A DNA stretch of 64,000 bases, from NCBI GenBank assembly GCA_035606915.1, contig DATNDU010000203.1, positions 1-64,000 of the forward strand, read 5' to 3'. The stretch's first letter is position 1. Each line of letters begins with the position of its first letter. This document shows positions 8,200 through 16,958 of this stretch, piece by piece. The DNA comes from Roseiarcus sp035606915 (lineage in GTDB: Bacteria > Pseudomonadota > Alphaproteobacteria > Rhizobiales > Beijerinckiaceae). Under the pieces are notes generated by a model that saw only the letters and a list, made by a program, of their open reading frames with translations, made no database searches and was not told where the DNA came from. The translations under genes and the position numbers were made by a program.

Positions 8200-8457
8200 T
8201 CAGCTGGCGGCGCGCACCGGGGCGGCAGCGGGGGCCGGTTTGGGCTTCATCGGCAGCAAGCCCTCGCGCTGAAGCTTCTTGCGCGCCAGCTTGCGGGCCC
8301 GGCGAACCGCCTCCGCCTTCTCGCGGGCTCGCTTCTCCGAAGGCTTCTCGTAATGGCCGCGCAACTTCATCTCGCGAAAAATACCCTCGCGCTGCATCTT
8401 CTTCTTTAATGCTTTGAGGGCTTGGTCGACGTTGTTGTCGCGAACGAGAACTTGCAC
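8200..8457 (-). CDS. rpsU: 30S ribosomal protein S21
   Basis: Small-subunit protein S21, 85 residues: MQVLVRDNNVDQALKALKKK, then MQREGIFREM and the basic stretch RRARKLARKKLQREG. The start is GTG at 8457, as is usual in Rhizobiales. The C-terminus carries an Ala/Pro/Lys tail (MKPKPAPAAAPVRAAS), longer than enteric S21. A short hairpin lies 17-31 bases upstream of the start codon. The gene stands alone, divergent from the DUF3307 gene. Confidence 0.95.
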   Translation of the reverse strand: MQVLVRDNNVDQALKALKKKMQREGIFREMKLRGHYEKPSEKRAREKAEAVRRARKLARKKLQREGLLPMKPKPAPAAAPVRAAS

Positions 8458-8473
8458 GGGTTGCCCTATATTG

Positions 8474-8488
8474 CGAGGCGGCGCCTCG
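8474..8488. promoter_or_regulatory. Hairpin in the rpsU leader
   Basis: CGAGGC at 8474-8479 pairs with GCCTCG at 8483-8488 around a 3-base loop, just upstream of the rpsU GTG start. It might affect translation initiation or be part of an autoregulatory leader; this is inference from position only. Confidence 0.35.
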
Positions 8489-8712
8489 ACGATCGCGTGA
8501 ATACAAAAAGGCGACCCCGCCGCAACGGCTCGCCTTCGTGCTGGCGCGGATAACAGAATCCGGCGCGATTGTCCAGGGTCGCGGCCGCGCCAAGGCGCGG
8601 CGCGCGGGCAAACGGGCTCGACGGGAAAATCACGCGAAAGGTTGCAATAATAACCCGGCGACGCTTTCCCGTCGCGCAGCACGGTGCTACCGTTTTTGAA
8701 ATATCTGGGCGA

Positions 8713-9147
8713 ATGTGGGTGGGTCGCCAGCGGGCGGCGGCGGGGGCGGGTGTGCCGAATGTGATTTCGACGACCTGGATAATCGCGGCGCTGGTCATAT
8801 TCCTCGCGAAACACCTGGTCGCGGACTTCTTTTTGCAGACGGCGTGGATGGCCAACGGCAAGGAGCAGCCGACCGGCTGGTTCGCGCCCCTGCTAGCTCA
8901 TGTCCTCGTGCATACGGCGGCGACGGCGCTGATCTTCGCCATCCTCGCGCCCGCCTATATCTGGATGGCGGCGGTCGATTTCGTTGTCCATTTCGCCATC
9001 GATCGCGCCAAGGGCCTGCTCAACCGCGCCTTCGACACCGGCCCGACCAAGACCGGCTTCTGGTGGCTGATCGGCATCGACCAGACCCTGCATCACCTGA
9101 CCCACCTCGGCTTCGCGGTGCTGATCGCCGTCATGCACTCGACCTGA
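8713..9147 (+). CDS. DUF3307 membrane protein
   Basis: Polytopic inner-membrane protein with the DUF3307 signature AKHLVADFFLQTAWMANGK near the N-terminus, transmembrane stretches LAHVLVHTAATALIFAILA and the C-terminal FWWLIGIDQTLHHLTHLGFA. The start is uncertain: ATG at 8713 gives 144 residues, while GTG at 8761 (VISTTWIIAALV) with GGGGGCGGG before it gives 128 residues and fits the family N-terminus better. The function of the family is unknown. Confidence 0.85.
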   Translation: MWVGRQRAAAGAGVPNVISTTWIIAALVIFLAKHLVADFFLQTAWMANGKEQPTGWFAPLLAHVLVHTAATALIFAILAPAYIWMAAVDFVVHFAIDRAKGLLNRAFDTGPTKTGFWWLIGIDQTLHHLTHLGFAVLIAVMHST

Positions 9148-9236
9148 GACAATTCGCGCCTCGACACGCGTCTTGCGGCGCGCCGCCGGATTTGCGAAAT
9201 AGACCCCTTTGAAATCCATTCGAAAAGAACGTCGCT

Positions 9237-11078
9237 ATGCCTGCCTATCGCTCTCGCACCTCCACCCACGGCCGCAACATGGCCGGCGCGCGCGGCCTGT
9301 GGCGCGCTACGGGCGTCAAGGAGGGCGATTTCGGCAAGCCGATCATCGCCATCGCCAATTCGTTCACCCAATTCGTGCCGGGTCACGTGCATTTGAAGGA
9401 TCTGGGTCAACTCGTGGCGCGTGAGATCGAGGCCGCCGGCGGCATCGCCAAGGAGTTCGACACCATCGCCGTCGATGACGGCATCGCCATGGGCCACGAC
9501 GGCATGCTCTATTCGCTGCCCTCGCGCGAACTTATCGCCGACAGCGTCGAATACATGGTCAACGCCCATTGCGCCGACGCTTTGGTGTGCATCTCCAACT
9601 GCGACAAAATCACGCCCGGCATGCTGATGGCGGCGCTGCGGCTCAACATCCCGGCCGTGTTCGTCTCCGGCGGCCCGATGGAGGCTGGCAAGGTGGAGAT
9701 CGCCGGCAAGATCAAAAAGGTCGATCTCATCGACGCCATGGTGATGGCCGCCGACGATCACTATTCCGACGCCGAGGTGAAGGCGATGGAGCGCGCCGCC
9801 TGCCCGACCTGCGGCTCCTGCTCCGGCATGTTCACCGCCAATTCGATGAACTGCCTTACCGAGGCGCTCGGCCTGTCGCTGCCCGGCAACGGCACCGTCC
9901 TCGCCACTCACGCCGACAGGAAGCGGCTGTTCGTCGAGGCCGGCCACCTCATCGTCGATCTCGCCCGCCGCTATTACGAGGAGAACGACGAGACCGCGCT
10001 GCCGCGATCCATCGCCTCCTTCAAGGCGTTCGAGAACGCGATGACGCTCGATATCTCGATGGGCGGCTCGACCAACACCGTGCTGCACTTGCTCGCCGCC
10101 GCCCACGAGGCCAAGATCGACTTCACCATGGCCGACATCGATCGCCTCTCCCGTCGCGTGCCGGTGCTGTGCAAAGTGGCGCCTTCGATAGCCGACGTGC
10201 ATGTCGAGGATGTGCATCGCGCCGGCGGCATCCCCGCCATCCTCGGCGAACTCGACCGCGCCGGGCTGCTCAACCGCGACGTGGCGATGACGCACGCGCC
10301 GTCGCTGGAACACGCGCTGTCGCGCCACGACATCAAGCGCTCGACCAGCAACGCGACGCGCGAATTCTTCTCGGCGGCGCCGGGCGGCAAGCCGACGCAG
10401 GTCGCCTTCAGCCAGGCCTCGCGCTACGAAGCGCTCGACGAGGACCGCGAGACCGGCGTCATCCGCGACGCCGACCACGCCTTCTCCAAGGACGGCGGCC
10501 TGGCGGTGCTCTACGGCAACCTTGCGCTGGACGGCAGCATCGTCAAGACGGCGGGCGTCGATAGCAACAACCTCGCCTTCGAGGGCCCGGCGAAGATCTT
10601 CGACGCCCAGGACGATGCGGTGCTCGCCATCCTCAACGGCGGCGTCGTCGCCGGCGATGTCGTGGTGATTCGCTACGAGGGCCCGCGCGGCGGCCCCGGC
10701 ATGCAGGAGATGCTGTATCCGACCAGCTACCTGAAATCGAAGGGCCTCGGCAAAGCCTGCGCGCTCGTCACCGACGGCCGCTTCTCCGGCGGCACCTCCG
10801 GCCTGTCGATCGGCCACGTTTCGCCGGAGGCGGAGGAGGGCGGCGCCATCGGCCTCGTCGAGGCCGGCGACCGCATCCGCATCGACATTCCGGCGCGCAA
10901 GATCGAGTTGCTGGTCTCGCAGGAGGAACTCGCCCGCCGCCGCGCCGCGATGGAAGCCAAAGGCAAGGCCGCCTGGAAGCCGGCGAAGCCGCGCAAGCGT
11001 CAGGTCTCCACCGCGCTACGCGCCTACGCCGCCTTCGCCACCAGCGCCGCACGCGGCGCGGTGCGCGAAGTGCCCTGA
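9237..11078 (+). CDS. ilvD: Dihydroxy-acid dehydratase
   Basis: Iron-sulfur dehydratase of valine, leucine and isoleucine synthesis, 613 residues, the typical long form. Cluster and active-site motifs are CISNCDKITPGMLMAALR, CPTCGSCSGMFTANSMN and the C-terminal VTDGRFSGGTSGLSIGH. It is monocistronic with its own upstream gap. A long reading frame on the opposite strand is a codon-bias shadow. Confidence 0.97.
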   Translation: MPAYRSRTSTHGRNMAGARGLWRATGVKEGDFGKPIIAIANSFTQFVPGHVHLKDLGQLVAREIEAAGGIAKEFDTIAVDDGIAMGHDGMLYSLPSRELIADSVEYMVNAHCADALVCISNCDKITPGMLMAALRLNIPAVFVSGGPMEAGKVEIAGKIKKVDLIDAMVMAADDHYSDAEVKAMERAACPTCGSCSGMFTANSMNCLTEALGLSLPGNGTVLATHADRKRLFVEAGHLIVDLARRYYEENDETALPRSIASFKAFENAMTLDISMGGSTNTVLHLLAAAHEAKIDFTMADIDRLSRRVPVLCKVAPSIADVHVEDVHRAGGIPAILGELDRAGLLNRDVAMTHAPSLEHALSRHDIKRSTSNATREFFSAAPGGKPTQVAFSQASRYEALDEDRETGVIRDADHAFSKDGGLAVLYGNLALDGSIVKTAGVDSNNLAFEGPAKIFDAQDDAVLAILNGGVVAGDVVVIRYEGPRGGPGMQEMLYPTSYLKSKGLGKACALVTDGRFSGGTSGLSIGHVSPEAEEGGAIGLVEAGDRIRIDIPARKIELLVSQEELARRRAAMEAKGKAAWKPAKPRKRQVSTALRAYAAFATSAARGAVREVP

Positions 11079-11126
11079 GCGCATCAACCGCGCCGCTGTG
11101 GCCTCCGCGGGGGACCGGCGGTGAGG

Positions 11127-11462
11127 TCAGACGAGCGCGCCGCCCTCGCGCGCCCAGCCGAGGACGCCGCCCTTGTAGTGCCAGATGTCTTTGAAGCCGG
11201 CGGCGCGCGCCCGCTTCAGCGCCGTCATCGAGCGATTGCCGGAGCGGCAAACCAGCACGATCGGTTTGTCGCGCGGCAGTTGCTCGGGATCGAAGGCGGA
11301 GAGCGGCAGCAATTGGCTGCCCTCGACATGCCCGGCCTCGAACTCGTGCGGCTCGCGCACGTCGACCAGCGCCACGGCGCCGTCATTAAGCGCCTTGGCG
11401 AGCGCGGCGTAGGTAATTTCGTCGTCGTTCGCGCCGCCGCGATCGAGTGTGTTCACGCTCAA
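11127..11462 (-). CDS. Rhodanese-domain protein
   Basis: Single-domain rhodanese, 111 residues, GlpE-like. The active-site loop is CRSGNRS with the nucleophilic C72, and the substrate-binding motif VREPHEFEAGHVEGS is in place. It probably moves sulfane sulfur in the cytoplasm. It lies convergent with ilvD and divergent from pncB. Confidence 0.9.
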   Translation of the reverse strand: MSVNTLDRGGANDDEITYAALAKALNDGAVALVDVREPHEFEAGHVEGSQLLPLSAFDPEQLPRDKPIVLVCRSGNRSMTALKRARAAGFKDIWHYKGGVLGWAREGGALV

Positions 11463-11545
11463 GTGCCTTCTCCCGCGATGCCGTTCGCCGCCCTTTAGCG
11501 CGTGACGCCTTGCCGGCGCAAATGCGGCCGTCTAACGTCGCCAGC

Positions 11546-12859
11546 ATGGCCCTCAATCTCGCGAACCGCGTCTACAACCACACGTTCCGCATCGACCCGA
11601 TCGTGCGCACGCTGCTCGACACCGACTTTTACAAACTGTTGATGTCGCAAATGATCTGGAAGCTGCACCGCGAGCGGCGGGTGACCTTCCAACTCATCAA
11701 CCGCACCGACAGCGTGCGCCTGGCCGATATCGTCGACGAGCGCGAGCTGATCGACCAGCTCGATTTCGCCCGCGGCCTGCGGCTGGCCAAGAACGAGCTG
11801 ATCTGGCTTGTCGGCAACACCTTCTACGGCACGAAGCAGATTTTCGAGCCCGCCTTCATCGAGTGGTTTTCCAGCTTCAGCCTGCCCGAATACGAGCTGA
11901 CCAAGCGCGACGGCCAATATGAACTGCGCTTCGAGGGGCCGTGGTGCGAGACGACGATGTGGGAGATCCCGGCGCTCGCCATCATCAACGAACTGCGGGC
12001 GCGGGCCGCCATGCGCGCCATGAGCCGCTTCGATCTCGACGTGCTCTATGCGCGGGCCAAGGCCAAGCTGTGGAGCAAGGTCGAGCGGCTGCGCGCGCTG
12101 GAACGCGAGGGGCCGCTGCGCATCAGCGATTTCGGCACGCGCCGCCGCCACAGTTTCCTCTGGCAGCGCTGGTGCGTGGAGGCGTTGCAGGAGGGGCTCG
12201 GCGACACTTTCATCGGCACCTCCAACGTCAAGCACGCGATGGACACCGGCCTGGAGGCGATCGGCACCAACGCCCACGAATTGCCGATGGTCTATGCCGC
12301 GCTCGCCAATTCCGACGCGGAGCTGCGCGACGCACCCTATAACGTGCTGCGCGACTGGGCCAACATGTACGGCGGCAACCTGCTGGTGGTGCTGCCGGAT
12401 TGTTTCGGCACTACTTCGTTCCTGGCCCGCGCCCCCGATTGGGTGGCGGACTGGAAGGGCGCGCGCCCGGATTCGAAATCGCCGATCGACGCCGCTTACG
12501 AGCTTATCGCCTGGTGGCGTAGCCGCGGCCGTGACCCGCTCGAAAAGCTCATCGTGCTGTCGGACGCGATGGACGTCGACGCCACCGAGCACGCCGCCCG
12601 GGCGCTGCGCGGCAAGGCCAACCTGTCGATTGGCTGGGGCACCAATCTCACCAACGATTTCAAGGATTGCGCGCCGGCCGGCGCCGACGGCGATCTGGCG
12701 GCGATCTCGCTGGTCTGCAAGGTGGTCGAGGCCGACGGCCGGCCGACGGTGAAGCTGTCCGACAATCCTAACAAGGTGCTGGGGCCGCCCGACGAGATCG
12801 CCCGCTATATCCAGGTATTTGGCGCCGAGGGGATGAGCGCGACGCCGGTGCTGGTGTAG
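11546..12859 (+). CDS. pncB: Nicotinate phosphoribosyltransferase
   Basis: NAD salvage enzyme joining nicotinate to PRPP, 437 residues from MALNLANRVYNH. Family features are LLDTDFYKLLMSQMIW, FGTRRRHSFLWQRW, GTSNVKHAMDTGLEAIGTNAHE with the phosphorylated-type His, and LSIGWGTNLTNDF. The ATG at 11546 is preferred over an upstream extension that has no similarity. It is convergent with the histidine kinase gene. Confidence 0.95.
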   Translation: MALNLANRVYNHTFRIDPIVRTLLDTDFYKLLMSQMIWKLHRERRVTFQLINRTDSVRLADIVDERELIDQLDFARGLRLAKNELIWLVGNTFYGTKQIFEPAFIEWFSSFSLPEYELTKRDGQYELRFEGPWCETTMWEIPALAIINELRARAAMRAMSRFDLDVLYARAKAKLWSKVERLRALEREGPLRISDFGTRRRHSFLWQRWCVEALQEGLGDTFIGTSNVKHAMDTGLEAIGTNAHELPMVYAALANSDAELRDAPYNVLRDWANMYGGNLLVVLPDCFGTTSFLARAPDWVADWKGARPDSKSPIDAAYELIAWWRSRGRDPLEKLIVLSDAMDVDATEHAARALRGKANLSIGWGTNLTNDFKDCAPAGADGDLAAISLVCKVVEADGRPTVKLSDNPNKVLGPPDEIARYIQVFGAEGMSATPVLV

Positions 12860-12897
12860 GGGGTTTTGGCTGAGCTTGGCGTGCGCCATTGCGAACA

Positions 12898-13974
12898 TCA
12901 ACCCACCGGCATGCGAAGGGTGAAGCGGGTTTCTTGCCGCGTCGACTCGACGCCGAGCGTACCGCCGTGCGCCTTGGCGATTTCATTGGCGATGTAGAGA
13001 CCCAATCCCAGACCTTCCCGTTTGTTTGACCGAGCGGCGCCACGGAAAAACGGACGGAACAAACGCCCCAGCGCGACCGGCGGGATCGGCTCACCGGCGT
13101 TGGATACGGAAAGCTCAAAACAGCCTGCGCCACTCACCGCCCGCGCACGAATGGGTTCGGTCGTTGAGCCGTGGGTATGGGCGTTGCCCAGAAGGTTCGA
13201 GCAGAGCTGGGCAATTCGGCTAAGATCGCAATTGATCGGCTCGGCCAGATTGAATTCCATCTCAACCACCCGATCCGGCGCGCTGGCGGTCAATTCGGCG
13301 ACGACTTGACGCAGGGTCGCCTCGACGGGCGCATTGGCGTTGCGGTCGAGCAACAGACCGCCGCCGAGGCGCCCACGCGCGAAATCAAGCACGTCATCGA
13401 TGAGCGCCGACATGCGCTGTCCGCTGTCCTCCATCATGCGAACCAACGCTACCGCTCGGTCGTTCAGCGGCATTTTCATCAGCAGTTGAGCGCCCGCTAG
13501 CATAGCGGCGAGGGGATTGCGCAAATCGTGCCCGAGAACCGCAATGAACTGCTCGCGCAATACCGCGTTGGCGCGCTCGTCGCGCAAGGCTACCTCCATC
13601 GCACGCTGCTCGGTGAGGTCGCGCGTCACCTTGGCGAAGCCGATCAGCTTGTCGTCTTCATGCACGGGGCTGACCACCACGCTAGCCCAGAAGCGGCTTC
13701 CGTCCTTGCGACAGCGCCAACCCTCAGCGGCGTAGTGCCCGCGCTCGAAGGCTGTTTTCAATACTTGCTCAGGGAGGCCGTGGGCTCGGTCTTCCTCGGT
13801 GTAGAAACAGGAGAAATGCTGGCCAATTATCTCTTCGGCGGCATAGCCCTTTATCCTTTCGGCCCCGGTGTTCCAGCTCATCACCCGGCCTTCGGGATCC
13901 AGCATATAAATGGCGTAATCCATCACTCCCCAGATGAGGAGGCTGGAAATCGATCCGACGCTGCTTCTTTCCAC
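12898..13974 (-). CDS. Cytoplasmic PAS-domain sensor histidine kinase
   Basis: A 358-residue kinase with no membrane segment. The PAS domain is at about residues 15-120 (YAIYMLDPEGRVMSWNTGAE, then GYAAEEIIGQHFSCFYTEED), followed by a HisKA helix with phosphoacceptor H149 in LGHDLRNPLAA and a HATPase domain (SNLLGNAHTHGS with the N box, GLGLGLYIANEIAKAHGG with the G2 box). No response regulator gene is adjacent, so the partner is unknown. The PAS subtype resembles redox or light-sensing PAS kinases, but the cofactor cannot be told. Confidence 0.9.
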   Translation of the reverse strand: MERSSVGSISSLLIWGVMDYAIYMLDPEGRVMSWNTGAERIKGYAAEEIIGQHFSCFYTEEDRAHGLPEQVLKTAFERGHYAAEGWRCRKDGSRFWASVVVSPVHEDDKLIGFAKVTRDLTEQRAMEVALRDERANAVLREQFIAVLGHDLRNPLAAMLAGAQLLMKMPLNDRAVALVRMMEDSGQRMSALIDDVLDFARGRLGGGLLLDRNANAPVEATLRQVVAELTASAPDRVVEMEFNLAEPINCDLSRIAQLCSNLLGNAHTHGSTTEPIRARAVSGAGCFELSVSNAGEPIPPVALGRLFRPFFRGAARSNKREGLGLGLYIANEIAKAHGGTLGVESTRQETRFTLRMPVG

Positions 13975-14133
13975 TTGCGCCCTGCCCCGCGTTGGCTCGA
14001 TCCAAGCCGTTCTCGCACCCGGCTCGGAGAGTGACTTCAGGCTATACTACGCTCCTTTTCAGTTTTCCCGCAAAAGCTCCTACTCTTTTTTCACCGCTCG
14101 CTGAGTGGGCGCAGCATTTTCAAAACAACTTCC

Positions 14134-14150
14134 CGAACCCCGCGGGTTCG
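14134..14150. repeat. Perfect hairpin in the 388-base gap before glcD
   Basis: CGAACCC pairs with GGGTTCG around a CGC loop. It lies in the 13975-14361 gap between the divergent kinase gene and glcD. No U run follows. The rest of the gap shows no gene; it presumably holds both promoters. Confidence 0.5.
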
Positions 14151-14361
14151 CGGGGCTCGAATCGATGTTCCAAATGTCTTGCCCCCCGCGAACGTCCGCT
14201 ACAGGCGTAAACTCGCCGCGCAGAAATCATACGACCGGGCGAAAATCGGCAGATCTTTGCCACTAGGCCCACAAGCCCCGCTACCCCTGGCGGCGGCGCC
14301 GCCCTATCTGATAACCTACCTCCTCCCGGGACGACTCGAAGCCCGGCCCCTGGAACGCCGC

Positions 14362-15795
14362 ATGTCCGCCATCGCCTTCCCGACGCCCGATCCCGCCATT
14401 CTGGCGCGCGCCGACGCCATCCGGGCAGCGCTCGCCGCCGCGCTGCCGGCCGAATGCGTCATCACCGACGAGGCCGGCCGGCGCGCCTTCGAGACCGATG
14501 CGCTCACCGCCTATCGCCGCCTGCCGCTCGCCGTCGTGCTGCCGCGCAGCACCGAGGAAACGGCGCTCGCCGTCAAGCTCTGCCGCGAACAAGGCGTCAA
14601 TATCGTGCCGCGCGGCGCCGGCACCTCGCTGGCCGGCGGCGCGGTGCCGCAGGAGGACGCCGTCGTCATCGGCCTCTCGAAGATGAACCGCATCTTGGAG
14701 GTCAACTATGCCGACCGCTACGCCCGCGTCGAAGCCGGCGTCACCAATCTCGCCATTTCCGAGGCGATGGCGGCGGATGGCTTCTTCTACGCCCCCGACC
14801 CCTCCTCGCAGCTCGCCTGCACCCTTGGCGGCAATGTCGCCAACAATTCCGGCGGCGCCCATTGCCTCAAATATGGCGTCACCAGCAACCACCTGATGGG
14901 CGTCAGGCTCATCACCTGCGAGGGCGAGGTCGTCGATATCGGCGGCCCGGCGCTCGACCCGGCGGGCCTCGATTTCCTCGGCCTGATCTGCGGCGCCGAG
15001 GGGCAACTCGGCATCGTCACCGAGGCCTTTGTGCGCATCCTGCCGCTGGCTGAGGGGGCGCGCCCGGCGCTGTTCGGCTTCGACCACGCCGAGGACGCCA
15101 GCCGCTGCGTCGCCGCGATCATTGGCGCCGGCATTCTGCCGGTGGCGATGGAATACATGGACAAGCTCGCCATCGAGATCACCGAGAATTTCGCCCACGC
15201 CGGCTATCCGCTTGACGTCGAGGCGATGCTGATCGTCGAATGCGAGGGCTCGACGCCGGAGATCGACGCCGAGTTCGCACGCATCCTCGACATCGCGCGC
15301 CAGCACAAGGTGCGCGTGGTGCGGGAATGCCAGTCGGCGATGGAGGCGGCGCAAATCTGGAAAGGCCGCAAGTCGGCCTTCGGCGCCACCGGGCGCATCG
15401 CCGACTACATCTGCATGGATGGCACGGTGCCGACCGGGCGGCTGCCCGAGGCGCTGCGCCGGGTCGGCGAAATCTGCGCCGAAGCGGGCCTGCGCGTCGC
15501 CAATGTGTTCCACGCCGGCGACGGCAACATGCACCCGCTGATCCTCTATAACATCAACGATCCCGCCGAGCAGGAGAAGGCCGAGCACGTCGGCGAGCGG
15601 GTGCTGGCGATGTCGGTGGAACTCGGCGGCTGCCTCACCGGCGAGCACGGCGTCGGCCTGGAGAAGCGCGATTTGATGAGCAAGCAATTTTCGCCGCAGG
15701 AACTGGCGCAGCAAAAGGCGGTGCGCGCGGTGTTCGACCCCGAGGGCCGCTTCAACCCGGCCAAGGTGTTTCCGCTAGAGGAGCGCGCCGCGTGA
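14362..15795 (+). CDS. glcD: Glycolate oxidase subunit GlcD (FAD-linked)
   Basis: FAD-binding catalytic subunit of glycolate dehydrogenase, 477 residues. The FAD/PP-loop is VPRGAGTSLAGGAVP (near residue 84); other motifs are TLGGNVANNSGGAHCLKYG and the C-terminal GEHGVGLEKRDLM. The start ATG at 14362 (MSAIAFPTPDP) matches the family. It overlaps glcE by four bases. It oxidises glycolate (or D-lactate) to glyoxylate and passes electrons to GlcF. Confidence 0.95.
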   Translation: MSAIAFPTPDPAILARADAIRAALAAALPAECVITDEAGRRAFETDALTAYRRLPLAVVLPRSTEETALAVKLCREQGVNIVPRGAGTSLAGGAVPQEDAVVIGLSKMNRILEVNYADRYARVEAGVTNLAISEAMAADGFFYAPDPSSQLACTLGGNVANNSGGAHCLKYGVTSNHLMGVRLITCEGEVVDIGGPALDPAGLDFLGLICGAEGQLGIVTEAFVRILPLAEGARPALFGFDHAEDASRCVAAIIGAGILPVAMEYMDKLAIEITENFAHAGYPLDVEAMLIVECEGSTPEIDAEFARILDIARQHKVRVVRECQSAMEAAQIWKGRKSAFGATGRIADYICMDGTVPTGRLPEALRRVGEICAEAGLRVANVFHAGDGNMHPLILYNINDPAEQEKAEHVGERVLAMSVELGGCLTGEHGVGLEKRDLMSKQFSPQELAQQKAVRAVFDPEGRFNPAKVFPLEERAA

Positions 15796-16958
15796 CATTC
15801 GCCCCCGCCGACGCGCGCGAGGCGGCCGAGATCGTGCGCGCCGCCGAGGCCCCGTTCGACATCGTCGGCGGCGCGACGCGCGGCTTCGGGCGCCCGCCCG
15901 CCGGCGAGGCCCGCCTGTCGAGCGCCGGGCTCAGCGGCGTCATCTTCCACGAGCCGGCCGAGATGACGCTGCGCGCCCGCGCCGGGACGCCGGTGCGCGA
16001 GGTCGAGGCGCGCCTCGCCGCGGCCGAGCAGATGCTGCCGTTCGAGCCGATGGACCCGCGCCCGCTGTTCGGAACCACGGGCGAGCCGACCGTCGGCGGT
16101 CTGGTGGCGAGCGGGCTCGCCGGGCCGCGTCGGCTGAGCGCCGGCGCGGTGCGCGACAACGTGCTCGGCATCGAGTTCGTCAACGGCCGCGGCGAGATCA
16201 TCCGCGCCGGCGGCCGGGTGACGAAGAACGTCACCGGCCTCGATCTCGTGAAGATCAGTTGCGGCGCGCTCGGCACGCTCGGCCTCATCACCGAGGCGAC
16301 GTTCAAGCTGCTGCCGCGCCCACGCGCGCAATCCACCATCGTCATCCGCCGCCTCGACGACATCCGCGCCACGCAGGCGATGGCGCGCGCGCTCGGCTCG
16401 CCGTTCGGCGTCAGCGGCGCGGCGACGATCCACGCCGGCATGGGCCGCGAATTCCCGCGCACGCTGCTGCGCGTCGAAGGCTTCGAGGATTCGGTCGCCT
16501 ATCGCGCCGAGCGGCTGATCGCGCTGCTTGCCGATTTCGGCGCCAAACATGCGTTGATCGGCGAGGATTCGCAGCGCATCTGGCAAGCCATCCGCGACGG
16601 CGCCTTCCTCGCCGAGCCCACCGAGCGCGCTGTCTGGCGAGCGAGCCTCAAACCCTCCGACGCGCCGTCCGCGCTGGCCGCGCTCGGGGAAAACGCCCAC
16701 GCCTCGCTGATCGATCTCGGCGGCGGCCTCATCTGGTTCTCGACCGACCCGACGCCGCAGGCGGCAGCGCGAGTGCGCGCCGCGCTCGGCGGCTTTCCCG
16801 GCCACGCCGAACTGGTCCGCGCCGACGCCGGGCTGAAGGCGCGCGCCGACGTGTTCACGCCGCTGACGCCGGCGCTGGCGCGGCTGACGCGCGGCGTCAA
16901 ACGGAGCCTCGATCCCAGGGCCCTGTTCAACCCCGGCCGCATGTACGCGAGCGCCTGA
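15792..16958 (+). CDS. glcE: Glycolate oxidase subunit GlcE
   Basis: Second FAD-binding subunit of the GlcDEF complex, 388 residues. FAD motifs are VGGATRGFGRP and LFGTTGEPTVGGLVASGLAG, followed by GRVTKNVTGLDLVKISCGAL. GTG start inside the glcD stop (GTGA) and a TGATG junction with glcF show tight translational coupling. Confidence 0.94.
   Translation: MTFAPADAREAAEIVRAAEAPFDIVGGATRGFGRPPAGEARLSSAGLSGVIFHEPAEMTLRARAGTPVREVEARLAAAEQMLPFEPMDPRPLFGTTGEPTVGGLVASGLAGPRRLSAGAVRDNVLGIEFVNGRGEIIRAGGRVTKNVTGLDLVKISCGALGTLGLITEATFKLLPRPRAQSTIVIRRLDDIRATQAMARALGSPFGVSGAATIHAGMGREFPRTLLRVEGFEDSVAYRAERLIALLADFGAKHALIGEDSQRIWQAIRDGAFLAEPTERAVWRASLKPSDAPSALAALGENAHASLIDLGGGLIWFSTDPTPQAAARVRAALGGFPGHAELVRADAGLKARADVFTPLTPALARLTRGVKRSLDPRALFNPGRMYASA

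Noticed and set aside
9093..10817. A 574-residue open frame on the strand opposite ilvD
   Set aside because: It is the high-GC mirror of a strongly conserved gene, low in complexity and rich in His/Arg/Gly; ilvD explains the region.
11495..12901. Long frame opposite pncB
   Set aside because: pncB is complete and conserved here; the antisense frame has repetitive Arg/His/Gly composition.
14134..14150. Hairpin before glcD as a riboswitch or terminator
   Set aside because: Only one short stem without U run or conserved core; kept as a plain inverted repeat.
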